Shown piece by piece: positions 9,888 to 16,381 of a DNA stretch of 24,230 nt. The translations under genes were made by a program, and so were the position numbers. The notes beneath the pieces were generated by a model. It was not told where the DNA came from, did no database searches, and saw only the letters and a program-made list of their open reading frames with translations. The first letter of the stretch is position 1. Every line of letters starts with the position of its first letter. This DNA is from an uncultured Collinsella sp. (GTDB lineage Bacteria > Actinomycetota > Coriobacteriia > Coriobacteriales > Coriobacteriaceae), in the NCBI GenBank assembly GCA_900752475.1, contig CAADVJ010000080.1, positions 1 to 24,230 of the forward strand, given 5' to 3'.

Positions 9888-11240
9888 TTAGCTCTGAGCT
9901 CGCACGCGAGCGGCGCCGAGTTCGGTCAGATGGTATTTCTGGCCATGTTTGATGACCAAGCCGGCCTGCGCCAAGTCATTGAGCGTGCGTGACCAAGTGG
10001 GGGCCGAGTTTCCAAACGCCCTCGCCAGATCGGTTGCTCCGCACGCTTGATTTTGCGCCAGATAGCCCAGCGCGGCGTTGCCGCGATCACTTACGAACAC
10101 GTCCGGTTGTGGCTGTGCATACTGATTTGCTGCACTAGGATACATCATTTGAGCTGCTGGTTGTTGAGAACTCTGCATCGGCGGCATTTGCTGTTGAAAA
10201 CTTTGAGGCCACTGTTGGTAAGGCTGCGGAGGTATCTGCTGGGCCCAGGGGTTGTACTGCTGCTGCGGCATCTGCTGGTACGGCTGCTGATATCCCTGCT
10301 GGTACTGCTGCGGGAACTGCTGGCCATACCCCAGTGGCGGCATCTGCTGATATGGATATCCCTGTTGGTACGGCTGATAGCCCATTTGCTGGCCACCCGG
10401 TGCCCCCGTTGCCTGCTGCATTGCTGCTGCATCCTGATCCGCCAGCGGCATGGTCTCTGGCATGTTTGGCGGCATCGACATCGATGCCGCCTGGGGCTCT
10501 TGTGTAGGAAGCATTCCGGGCTGTCGCATCTGCCCCACGGGGGGCTGCATCTGCTGCGTTGCCATGGGCTGCTGCGCAAAAGCTCCCGGCTGGGGATATG
10601 TGGGCTGATCCGTCTCGGGCCGCACGGCAGCACCGCGTCCGCCGGCACGCTCGATTTCCTGTACGCGTTTAGGGTCCAGGCTTACCGTAACCACGGTGCC
10701 GTTGCCCATGTTGTCCTCGATGGATACGGCACCGCCGGCGTTTTCCAAATACTCCTGCACCATGGGAAACCCTGCTCCGGTTCCACGGATATAGCGCTTC
10801 ATCTTGCTGTTTGCGCTGGTAACGCCAAAGTCGAAAGCGCGTTCCTTGTCGTCGATGCCGGGTCCTTGATCAGCAAAGCGGATGGTGTCTCCGCCGTCCA
10901 GAATCGAGATGATGGGCTCTGCAAAGTGTGCGTGGATAAAGTTTTCGACAATCTCGCGGATGACCATGAGCGAGATATGGCCACCTTGTTCTTTCATGCA
11001 CTGGTAGACGGTGTTGGTCGTCTCTTCCAAATACGTGCGGACATCTTGCGGATCAATGACGATCACACGCGGTGTCGACAGCATGTCGTCATAGACGGCG
11101 ATGCGCGCGGCGTACATGGCTTTTGGCGCCTGCGTTGTCGTCTGTTCACCTTCGTCACGCTCTTCGCGCACGCCGGTGATGTGCTCGTTGTCGGGTGCCG
11201 GGTCTCCGGAATCGACCATGGTGTAAAAGTCGTCAGACAT
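9888..11240 (-). CDS. GHKL ATPase / Q-P-M-Y-rich / winged-helix protein upstream of dnaA
   Basis: I do not recognise a named protein. The 450-residue product has three parts. Residues about 60-190 form a GHKL (Bergerat-fold) ATPase domain with N-box EIVEN (E96, N100), G1 box DQGPG (from D124), G2 box GTGAG (153-157) and a final GNGT; it resembles anti-sigma or histidine-kinase ATPase domains. Residues about 205-380 are low complexity, dominated by Gln, Pro, Met, Tyr and Gly with repeats such as YQQGY and PYQQMP. Residues about 385-448 look like a winged helix (ARAFGNSAPTWSRTLNDLAQAGLV, then KYHLTELG). There is no His-kinase dimerisation domain and no membrane segment. I prefer the ATG at 11240 (GGAAG upstream, long spacing) to a TTG at 11312. 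It appears to head the dnaA operon. A role in regulating dnaA or initiation is inference. Confidence 0.85.
   Translation of the reverse strand: MSDDFYTMVDSGDPAPDNEHITGVREERDEGEQTTTQAPKAMYAARIAVYDDMLSTPRVIVIDPQDVRTYLEETTNTVYQCMKEQGGHISLMVIREIVENFIHAHFAEPIISILDGGDTIRFADQGPGIDDKERAFDFGVTSANSKMKRYIRGTGAGFPMVQEYLENAGGAVSIEDNMGNGTVVTVSLDPKRVQEIERAGGRGAAVRPETDQPTYPQPGAFAQQPMATQQMQPPVGQMRQPGMLPTQEPQAASMSMPPNMPETMPLADQDAAAMQQATGAPGGQQMGYQPYQQGYPYQQMPPLGYGQQFPQQYQQGYQQPYQQMPQQQYNPWAQQIPPQPYQQWPQSFQQQMPPMQSSQQPAAQMMYPSAANQYAQPQPDVFVSDRGNAALGYLAQNQACGATDLARAFGNSAPTWSRTLNDLAQAGLVIKHGQKYHLTELGAARVRAQS
10101..10628 (-). repeat. low-complexity Gln/Pro/Met/Tyr coding repeat
   Basis: This is the low-complexity middle of the GHKL gene (residues about 205-380). 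On the plus strand it shows as irregular CTG/TTG-rich units such as GGTACGGCTGCTGATA, with related units around 10240-10390. The units vary in length and spacing, so it is an in-frame degenerate repeat and not a CRISPR array. It also holds two DnaA-box-like 9-mers at 10162 and 10192. Confidence 0.7.
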
Positions 11241-11321
11241 GCCGCTCACAATCTTCCAAAAGGTTTCGAACAAATAGTAGCTCACCGTGCAATGTTTCTC
11301 ATCTTTCGACAAACTTTCAAA

Positions 11322-11334
11322 ACCTGTTGAAAAC
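11322..11334 (+). promoter_or_regulatory. DnaA-box-like 13-mer, copy 1 (rpmH side)
   Basis: Exact copy of ACCTGTTGAAAAC; the reverse complement contains TTTTCAACA. It is followed by CTTTG, which makes a 15-base exact match with a site inside the GHKL gene at 10191-10205. Confidence 0.65.
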
Positions 11335-11374
11335 TTTGGAAAACGGGCGAAAAGTTCTCAACATTGCCAACATG

Positions 11375-11387
11375 ACCTGTTGAAAAC
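11375..11387 (+). promoter_or_regulatory. DnaA-box-like 13-mer, copy 2 (rpmH side)
   Basis: Second exact copy of ACCTGTTGAAAAC in the same orientation as copy 1, 53 bp away (about five helical turns), which would place both sites on nearly the same face of the DNA. Confidence 0.65.
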
Positions 11388-11483
11388 TCGATGAAATATC
11401 GTGAAAAGTTGTCATGCACCGCTAAATCGAGCTTGGCTTATGGGGGAACCGTGTGAACTGCGCAACCTTTTACCTTTGATTTC

Positions 11484-11513
11484 TTGACATTTGAACATTG
11501 ATTTCCCTACAAT
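11484..11513 (+). promoter_or_regulatory. rpmH promoter
   Basis: TTGACA (11484-11489) and TACAAT (11508-11513) are 18 bases apart. They are a perfect -35 and a five-of-six -10 match to the housekeeping sigma consensus. Transcription would start near 11520 and give a leader of about 65 bases for rpmH-rnpA-yidD-yidC. Confidence 0.85.
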
Positions 11514-11539
11514 CTTCAAGCTCACGTGTCTATATCTGC

Positions 11540-11557
11540 GTCCGCGTCCCCGCGGAC
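11540..11557 (+). promoter_or_regulatory. hairpin in the rpmH leader
   Basis: GTCCGCG-TCCC-CGCGGAC forms a perfect seven-pair GC-rich stem with a four-base loop, 14 bases before the AGGAGG ribosome-binding site. It has no T-run and so is not a terminator. It could stabilise the 5' end of the mRNA or modulate ribosome access. Confidence 0.55.
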
Positions 11558-11585
11558 ACTCGAAATGCAGCAGGAGGAACTTAAG

Positions 11586-11720
11586 ATGAAGCGTACGTAT
11601 CAGCCTAATAAGCGTAAGCGTGCCAAGACCCATGGCTTCCGTGCCCGTATGGCCACTAAGGGTGGTCGTGCCGTGCTCGCCCGTCGCCGCGCCAAGGGCC
11701 GCAAGCGTCTTACTGTCTAG
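11586..11720 (+). CDS. rpmH: 50S ribosomal protein L34
   Basis: The 44-residue, very basic product [20 protein letters not shown]... is a full-length L34 and ends in the usual [12 protein letters not shown]34 binds 23S rRNA in the large subunit. AGGAGG lies at 11572-11577, eight bases before the ATG. It is the first gene of the plus-strand cluster and is followed by rnpA after 20 bases, the standard arrangement at bacterial origins. Codon use is strongly biased to C- and T-ending codons typical of highly expressed genes. Confidence 0.98.
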   Translation: MKRTYQPNKRKRAKTHGFRARMATKGGRAVLARRRAKGRKRLTV

Positions 11721-11740
11721 CAGCGATACACACATCTCGC

Positions 11741-12079
11741 ATGAAGACTATTAAGTCTCGGCAAGATTTCGAGCATGTGTTCAGTCAGGGGCGTCGTTTC
11801 AATCACCCTCTGATTCGAATGACCATATGTGAATCGGTTGGCGAAGGCGACTCCGGAAGGGTCGCCTTCGTTGGTGCTAAACGGCTCGGTTGTGCAGTTG
11901 TGCGCAACCGTTCTAAGCGTGTGATGCGCGAGGCCGCCCGCAGCTGTGGATTTCCCGTTGCGGGTTATGACATCATCTTGTTCGCAACTCCCAAGACGAG
12001 GGTTTCCTCGCCGCAGGAGATGGACAAGGCATTGCGTTCGCTTGTGAAACGCGCCGGCGTTGCCGGGGAGGAGCGATGA
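11741..12079 (+). CDS. rnpA: Ribonuclease P protein component
   Basis: The 112-residue basic protein is the protein subunit of RNase P, which helps the catalytic RNA remove 5' leaders from pre-tRNAs. It contains the family signature VVRNRSKRVMREA, whose RNR motif (R55, N56, R57) contacts the RNA. It also has the N-terminal F..V...GRRF substrate-leader-binding segment. No clear Shine-Dalgarno sequence precedes the ATG, so it may be translated by coupling to rpmH. Its stop overlaps the yidD start (ATGA). Confidence 0.96.
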   Translation: MKTIKSRQDFEHVFSQGRRFNHPLIRMTICESVGEGDSGRVAFVGAKRLGCAVVRNRSKRVMREAARSCGFPVAGYDIILFATPKTRVSSPQEMDKALRSLVKRAGVAGEER

Positions 12080-12300
12080 GCAATCACGTTTTGCGACGTG
12101 TTGCCATCGCTCCTATTCGCATATATCAACAGGTTATTTCGCCCTTATTGCCTGACGCCTGCATTTATTACCCAACGTGCTCGCAATACGCCGTCCAGGC
12201 GATTGAGAAGTACGGTGTTTTGAGAGGCTGCTGGCTTGCCGTGAGGCGCATCGCTCGCTGCAATCCCCTGCACGTCGGCGGTTATGACCCTGTGCCCTAG
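12076..12300 (+). CDS. yidD: Membrane protein insertion efficiency factor YidD
   Basis: The 74-residue product has the YidD signature: YPTCSQYAVQAIEKYG, then RCNPLHVGGYDPVP at the C-terminus, with three conserved cysteines (in DACIYYPTC and ARC). YidD assists YidC-dependent insertion of membrane proteins and associates with the inner membrane through an amphipathic N-terminus. It overlaps rnpA by four bases and precedes yidC by 29 bases, so the three are translated from one mRNA. Confidence 0.96.
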   Translation: MSNHVLRRVAIAPIRIYQQVISPLLPDACIYYPTCSQYAVQAIEKYGVLRGCWLAVRRIARCNPLHVGGYDPVP

Positions 12301-12329
12301 CGGGCACTCGCTATCGGAGGAAAACTTAC

Positions 12330-13100
12330 ATGTGGGATTGGATCGTTAACATCCTTTTCGAGCTGCTCAAGCTCATCCAGACCTTTGCGGTCGACTGGGG
12401 CCTGTCCATCATCATCCTGGTGGTCATCATCCGTCTGCTGCTGACGCCGCTTATGCTCAAGTCGACCAAGTCGACGGCTCGCATGCAGGTGCTGCAGCCC
12501 AAGATGCTCGAGATTCAGGAGCGCTATGCCGACGATCCTCAGCGCCAGGCCGAGGAGATGCAGAAGTTCTACAGCGAGAACAAGTTCAACCCGATGGCTG
12601 GTTGTTTGCCGCTGTTGATCCAGATGCCTGTCCTGTTCGCCCTGTTTACGTTGCTGCGCAACCTGCCGCAGTACTTTAACGACGGCACGTTCTCGTTCTT
12701 CAACATCCTGCCCGACCTGACCACCACGCCGAGCGCTTCCTTTGCCGATGGCTTTATGGTTGCGCTGCCTGCGCTGGTCTGCCTGATTCTGTTCGCCGTC
12801 CTGACCCTGATTCCGCAGCTCTATATGTCGCGCAACCAGACCGGCCAGCAGGCTCAGAGCATGCGTATGATGGCTGTTGTCATGACGGTCATGATGCTTT
12901 GGATGGGCTGGAGCCTTCCCGTTGGTGTTCTGCTGTACTACGACGTCTCGTCTGCTTGGCAGGTTATCCAGCAGATTTTTGTGACGCAGAAGGTCATCGA
13001 CAAGGCCAAGGCCGATGAGGAGGAGCGTCTTAAGAACGCTCCGCTGCAGGTTGAGGTCACTCGTCGCGAGAAGAAGCCGCGCCCGCACAAGAAGAAGTAG
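12330..13100 (+). CDS. yidC: Membrane protein insertase YidC/OxaA family
   Basis: The 256-residue protein inserts proteins into the cytoplasmic membrane alone or with SecYEG. It has hydrophobic segments at about residues 5-40, 89-112, 143-168 and 181-220, and the groove arginine (R35) in VVIIRLLLTPLML. A cytoplasmic hairpin (MQVLQPKMLEIQERYADDPQRQAEEM) lies between the first and second segments. There is no cleavable lipoprotein signal with a lipobox cysteine. The C-terminal tail is strongly basic (REKKPRPHKKK), a feature linked to ribosome contact. GGAGG lies upstream of the ATG. The palindrome TTAGGTACCTAA follows the stop codon. Confidence 0.96.
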   Translation: MWDWIVNILFELLKLIQTFAVDWGLSIIILVVIIRLLLTPLMLKSTKSTARMQVLQPKMLEIQERYADDPQRQAEEMQKFYSENKFNPMAGCLPLLIQMPVLFALFTLLRNLPQYFNDGTFSFFNILPDLTTTPSASFADGFMVALPALVCLILFAVLTLIPQLYMSRNQTGQQAQSMRMMAVVMTVMMLWMGWSLPVGVLLYYDVSSAWQVIQQIFVTQKVIDKAKADEEERLKNAPLQVEVTRREKKPRPHKKK

Positions 13101-13117
13101 TGGGATATCAATCTTAT

Positions 13118-13129
13118 TTAGGTACCTAA
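13118..13129. promoter_or_regulatory. 12-bp palindrome, copy 1
   Basis: TTAGGTACCTAA is a perfect palindrome in the yidC-jag spacer. An identical copy lies at 16622-16633, at the end of the small gene after parB. Such a sequence could bind a dimeric regulator. No function is known to me. Confidence 0.5.
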
Positions 13130-13144
13130 TTTTTGGAGTACGTT

Positions 13145-13714
13145 ATGTCTGAAGAGATCATCGAGGATATGCTTGAGGAGGTTGCCCCGCAGGTCGCGGG
13201 CGATTATCCCGAGATTGCACAGCGCTACAAGGCTGGTGAAGAGCTGACCGATGAGGAGCTCGACACCATTGCCGATGTTGCGATTTCCATCCTGCGTTCC
13301 ATCCTTTCGCACTTCGATGCCGCCAACTCTCCTATCGATGAGTATGAGGGCGACGAGGGTGAGCTGATTTTGGATGTAACGGCTCCCGACCTTGCTGTTC
13401 TCATTGGCCGTCATGGTCGCACTCTTGATGCTCTTCAGGTTATGTTCTCTTTGCTGGTGAGCCGCAAGCTTGGCTTTAGGTATCCGGTTGTAGTGGACGT
13501 CGAGGGATACAAGAGTCGCCGTCAGGATAAGGTCGCCTCCATGGCTCAGTCTGCTGCCGAGCGTGCCATCCGCACTCATAAGAGTGTTTCGCTTCCACCC
13601 ATGAATGCCTACGAGCGCCGACTGGTTCACATTGCACTTCGTGGCAACGATGCAGTCGATACTCATTCTGAGGGTTCTGACCCTGATCGCCATGTGGTGA
13701 TTGTTGCTCGATAA
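13145..13714 (+). CDS. jag: Jag/KhpB-family RNA-binding protein (KH and R3H domains)
   Basis: The 189-residue product has an acidic N-terminal helical region, a KH domain with the RNA-binding loop IGRHGRTLDALQ (GRHG at 88-91) and a C-terminal R3H domain (R158-x3-H162 in PMNAYERRLVHIAL). Jag/KhpB proteins bind RNA and in Gram-positives affect cell elongation and division, often with KhpA. The usual N-terminal Jag_N domain is not evident. I chose the ATG at 13145 because GGAG lies seven bases upstream; the TTG at 13133 would overlap that site. It follows yidC by 44 bases and is closed by a strong terminator. Confidence 0.93.
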   Translation: MSEEIIEDMLEEVAPQVAGDYPEIAQRYKAGEELTDEELDTIADVAISILRSILSHFDAANSPIDEYEGDEGELILDVTAPDLAVLIGRHGRTLDALQVMFSLLVSRKLGFRYPVVVDVEGYKSRRQDKVASMAQSAAERAIRTHKSVSLPPMNAYERRLVHIALRGNDAVDTHSEGSDPDRHVVIVAR

Positions 13715-13734
13715 TCTACTCGAGCTTATGCTAG

Positions 13735-13764
13735 GGGGACGTGGTTTCCACGTCCCCTTTTTTT
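13735..13764 (+). terminator. intrinsic terminator after jag
   Basis: GGGGACGTGG-TTT-CCACGTCCCC is a perfect ten-pair stem with a three-base loop followed by T7 (13758-13764). It ends the rpmH-rnpA-yidD-yidC-jag transcript. Confidence 0.95.
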
Positions 13765-13810
13765 GTCAAAAGTTCTCGATACGCTGATTTTTGTCAGAAA
13801 GGAGCTTCTG

Positions 13811-14548
13811 TTGTTTGTACTTACCGATCAGCAGGCTGACGAGATGTTGAGTCGCCTAACTTCCTATTGCAAAGAATATTCCTTGAGCGTAACTGATGTT
13901 GAGCTGAGGAAATGTATCCAGCATTTGGATTTGGTTCTTGAAACAAATAAGACAACCAATCTCACCCGTATTCTTAACGTAGGAGATGCTGCAGTACTTC
14001 ATATCCTCGATTCTCTTGTTTTGCTTCCCTATATCAATAAGGCTCCAGAGGGAGCTTTGCTTGATATGGGTACAGGTGCTGGCTTCCCTGGTATTCCGTT
14101 AACCATAGCCTCGCATCGTAAAGCTACTTATATTGACTCTGTTGGCAAGAAGGTTGATGCTGTCAATTCTTTTGTTCATGCTCTTGGATTGAAACATGCT
14201 CATGCGGTTCATGATCGTCTTGAAGAATATGCTCGAAGCCATAAGAAGCAGTTCTCTGTTGTAACCGCCCGCGCACTGGCCCCTCTACCGATTCTTGTTG
14301 AGTATGCGGCTCCGTACCTCAAGGATGGAGGGCTATTTGTTATCACCAAGGGCAATCCTTCGGATGAGGAGCTTGCTTCTGGCATGTCAGCTGCAAAGAT
14401 TTGCGGCTTCACTTTGCTTCTGAATGACGCTATCGATTTGCCTGAGGGCCTGGGCCACAGGGAGTTCATTGTTCTTAAGAAGAGTCATCCAGCATCCGTC
14501 TCATTGCCTCGTGCAAATGGCATGGCAAAGAAGAATCCGCTTGCCTAG
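13811..14548 (+). CDS. rsmG: 16S rRNA (guanine527-N7)-methyltransferase RsmG
   Basis: RsmG (GidB) methylates G527 of 16S rRNA using S-adenosylmethionine. The 245-residue product has the SAM-binding motif LLDMGTGAGFPGIPL, the conserved HILDSLVLLP before it, TARALAPLPILVEYAAPYLKDGG and the C-terminal HREFIVLKK. I place the start at TTG 13811, six bases after GGAG; a longer reading would begin inside the T-run of the upstream terminator. TTGTCA at 13763 with GATTTT 17 bases later is a weak promoter candidate. G+C is clearly lower than in the replication genes (24 of 60 for 14161-14220 by my count). Its stop codon is one base before the first parS site. Confidence 0.95.
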   Translation: MFVLTDQQADEMLSRLTSYCKEYSLSVTDVELRKCIQHLDLVLETNKTTNLTRILNVGDAAVLHILDSLVLLPYINKAPEGALLDMGTGAGFPGIPLTIASHRKATYIDSVGKKVDAVNSFVHALGLKHAHAVHDRLEEYARSHKKQFSVVTARALAPLPILVEYAAPYLKDGGLFVITKGNPSDEELASGMSAAKICGFTLLLNDAIDLPEGLGHREFIVLKKSHPASVSLPRANGMAKKNPLA

Positions 14549-14549
14549 A

Positions 14550-14565
14550 TGTTTCACGTGAAACA
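14550..14565. promoter_or_regulatory. parS: parS site 1
   Basis: TGTTTCACGTGAAACA, a perfect 16-bp palindrome and exact match to the conserved chromosomal parS consensus, immediately after the rsmG stop. ParB binds it and spreads to organise the origin region. Confidence 0.96.
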
Positions 14566-14588
14566 TAATGGATACTAACAACTTGCAG

Positions 14589-14604
14589 TGTTTCACGTGA
14601 AACA
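14589..14604. promoter_or_regulatory. parS: parS site 2
   Basis: Second perfect copy of TGTTTCACGTGAAACA, starting exactly 39 bases after site 1. Confidence 0.96.
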
Positions 14605-14627
14605 TGGCGGTTGATATTGAATCGGAA

Positions 14628-14643
14628 TGTTTCACGTGAAACA
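14628..14643. promoter_or_regulatory. parS: parS site 3
   Basis: Third perfect copy, again exactly 39 bases after the previous one and 39 bases before the parA start codon. ParB bound here could repress parAB, since any parA promoter must lie within or next to the sites. Confidence 0.96.
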
Positions 14644-14682
14644 TCCTCCGTTTGACAGCTTTAATACACACCAGGAGGGACC

Positions 14683-15483
14683 GTGGGATTTCGCGACGTT
14701 AAGCGTTCTAAGAGCGCAAAAGACACGCGTATCATTGCAATCATCAATCAAAAAGGCGGTGTCGGTAAGTCAACGACGGCTGTAAACCTTGCAGCAGCAC
14801 TGGGTGAGCAGGGTCGTAAGACGCTGATTGTCGATTTTGATCCGCAAGGAAACAGCACTAGCGGATTTGGAATTGAAAAAGAAGACCTTGATCACTGCAT
14901 CTATGATGCATTGTTGAATGATGTGCCGGCAGAATCGCTTGTTCTTGATACAAATTGCAAAAAGGTATTCGTAATTCCGGCTACAATTCAGCTTGCAGGC
15001 GCGGAAATTGAACTCGTAAGCGCAATTGCTCGTGAAACCCGTCTCAAAGATTTGCTTGAGCCGATTCAGGACGAGTTCGATTTTATTTTCATTGACTGTC
15101 CCCCTTCGCTCGGCCTGCTTACTATCAACGCCTTGACCGCAGCAGACAGCGTTTTGATTCCGATCCAATGCGAGTATTATGCACTTGAGGGCGTTACGAA
15201 GCTGCTTGAGTCAATGAAGATGGTCAAATCACGTCTGAACAAGGGCTTAGACACCTATGGTGTGCTTATGACCATGTATGACTCGCGTACTTCTCTATCG
15301 AATCAGGTTGTTGAGGAGGTTCAATCGTACTTTGGTGATAAGGCGTTTAAGACGCTGATTCCCCGTACGGTTAAAATCTCCGAAGCTCCGTCTTTTGGAG
15401 AACCGGTAATTACCTATGCACCTCAAAATAAGGGTGCAAAAGCGTATATGAACCTTGCAAAAGAGGTGATCAAGCGTGCCTAG
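14683..15483 (+). CDS. parA: Chromosome-partitioning ATPase ParA (Soj)
   Basis: ParA is a Walker ATPase that binds DNA nonspecifically as an ATP dimer and drives ParB-parS segregation. The 266-residue product has the deviant Walker A motif NQKGGVGKST (residues 22-31, with the signature Lys24), DFDPQGN (51-57) and Walker B FIFIDCPPSLG. The short N-terminus, without a helix-turn-helix, is that of a chromosomal type. The start is GTG with AGGAGGG just upstream. The gene overlaps parB by eight bases. The three parS sites lie directly upstream. Confidence 0.97.
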   Translation: MGFRDVKRSKSAKDTRIIAIINQKGGVGKSTTAVNLAAALGEQGRKTLIVDFDPQGNSTSGFGIEKEDLDHCIYDALLNDVPAESLVLDTNCKKVFVIPATIQLAGAEIELVSAIARETRLKDLLEPIQDEFDFIFIDCPPSLGLLTINALTAADSVLIPIQCEYYALEGVTKLLESMKMVKSRLNKGLDTYGVLMTMYDSRTSLSNQVVEEVQSYFGDKAFKTLIPRTVKISEAPSFGEPVITYAPQNKGAKAYMNLAKEVIKRA

Positions 15484-16381
15484 TGTAAAGAAACGTGGCG
15501 GATTGGGGCGTGGACTCAATGCTTTGGTCTCAGAGGCCGAGTATGAGACCGGTGGTTCGGCTGCATCGGCTTCGAATGCCACATCTGAAACAAAACTACC
15601 TATTGAGGATATCGTTCCCAACCCTAATCAGCCGCGAATTCACTTTAACGAAACTGAACTTCGTGAGTTGAGCGAGTCAATCCAAGAACATGGCGTCTTG
15701 CAGCCGCTTTTGGTTCGCAAGCATGGAAACGGCTATGAGATCATCGCTGGTGAGCGTCGTTACCAAGCGTCAAAGCTTGCTGGTCTTGAGGAGCTGCCTG
15801 TCATCATTAAAGATGTTAACGATGAAGAGATGCTGGCTCTTGCTCTGATCGAAAACCTTCAGCGTTCTGATCTGAATCCTGTCGAAGAGGCTAAGGGCTA
15901 TCGCCAGCTCATAGATGCCAGCGGTATGACCCAGGAGGCATTGTCAAAGGCTGTAAGCAAATCACGCTCTGCAATTACAAACTCGCTGCGCCTTCTCGAT
16001 CTCCCTGAAGTTGTTCAGCAGATGATTTTTGAGGGCAAACTTACTGCTGGTCATGCGCGTGCTATTCTTGCAGTTCCCTATGAGGACGCTCGAATTCGAC
16101 TTGCAGAGAAGGTTGTTGCAGAGGGCCTTTCCGTAAGAGCGACAGAAAATCTTGCTCCGTTGTTTTCTGCCGGAGAGACACCTAAGACGCCGAGGCCTGC
16201 AACGCCTCAGTCTTTTAAAAAGGCTGCCCGCGTGCTTCGTCAGGTTTTTAATACCAACGTGCGTGTGAAGAGCTCGCGTGGAAAGAATAAGATTGAGATT
16301 GAGTTTAAAGACGAGGAAGAGCTCTCTCGTATTCTTGGCGAAATGATTCAGTTTGATCAAGGAGGCCAAGATGAGGAATAA
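15476..16381 (+). CDS. parB: Chromosome-partitioning protein ParB (Spo0J)
   Basis: ParB is a CTP-dependent clamp that loads at parS and slides to form the partition complex. The 301-residue product has the N-terminal Arg-rich ParA-stimulating segment KKRGGLGRGLNAL, the CTP-binding motifs GERRYQ (92-97) and ENLQRSDLNPVEEA (from 126), the helix-turn-helix around 151-172 (MTQEALSKAVSKSRSAITNS) and a C-terminal dimerisation domain. It uses a GTG start inside the end of parA. The small downstream gene overlaps its last codons by 11 bases, so the three genes are cotranscribed. Confidence 0.97.
   Translation: MPSVKKRGGLGRGLNALVSEAEYETGGSAASASNATSETKLPIEDIVPNPNQPRIHFNETELRELSESIQEHGVLQPLLVRKHGNGYEIIAGERRYQASKLAGLEELPVIIKDVNDEEMLALALIENLQRSDLNPVEEAKGYRQLIDASGMTQEALSKAVSKSRSAITNSLRLLDLPEVVQQMIFEGKLTAGHARAILAVPYEDARIRLAEKVVAEGLSVRATENLAPLFSAGETPKTPRPATPQSFKKAARVLRQVFNTNVRVKSSRGKNKIEIEFKDEEELSRILGEMIQFDQGGQDEE

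Larger units (their letters stand above)
11241..11585. other. oriC: divergent spacer upstream of dnaA operon and rpmH: probable part of oriC
   Basis: This 345-bp stretch has no gene unless the GHKL gene uses the upstream TTG at 11312. It is where coding direction switches from minus to plus, as expected at an origin. It holds two direct exact copies of ACCTGTTGAAAAC (11322 and 11375, 53 bp apart), a related TTCTCAACA at 11355 in the opposite orientation, the rpmH promoter, and a leader hairpin. A block starting TTCAAAACCTG at 11316 is repeated at 8051 in the dnaA-dnaN spacer (19 of 24 positions). I found no clear promoter for the minus-strand dnaA operon here. Confidence 0.65.

Noticed and set aside
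10200..10400. Repeated CTG-rich units considered as a CRISPR or tandem repeat array
   Set aside because: Units differ in length and sequence, have no spacer structure and stay in frame with the protein; it is a low-complexity coding segment.
11241..11312. Upstream TTG start for the GHKL gene adding 24 residues
   Set aside because: No good ribosome-binding site precedes the TTG and it would run to the edge of the first origin 13-mer. It cannot be fully excluded, because the ATG spacing from GGAAG is long.
10047..11330. Plus-strand frame opposite the GHKL gene (427 codons)
   Set aside because: Leu/Arg/His-rich translation is what the Gln-rich gene yields when read backwards; the minus-strand frame has intact ATPase motifs.
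12123..12134. ATATCAACAGGT in yidD as another origin 13-mer
   Set aside because: It matches the 13-mer only in its CAACAGGT half and encodes the ordinary YQQV of YidD, so chance is the simpler explanation.
12297..13088. Minus-strand frame opposite yidC (263 codons)
   Set aside because: yidC is unmistakable on the plus strand and the opposite frame is His/Gln/Arg-rich with no domain.
13763..13810. Upstream TTG start for rsmG
   Set aside because: It would begin inside the T-run of the jag terminator and place the AAAGGAG site inside the gene.
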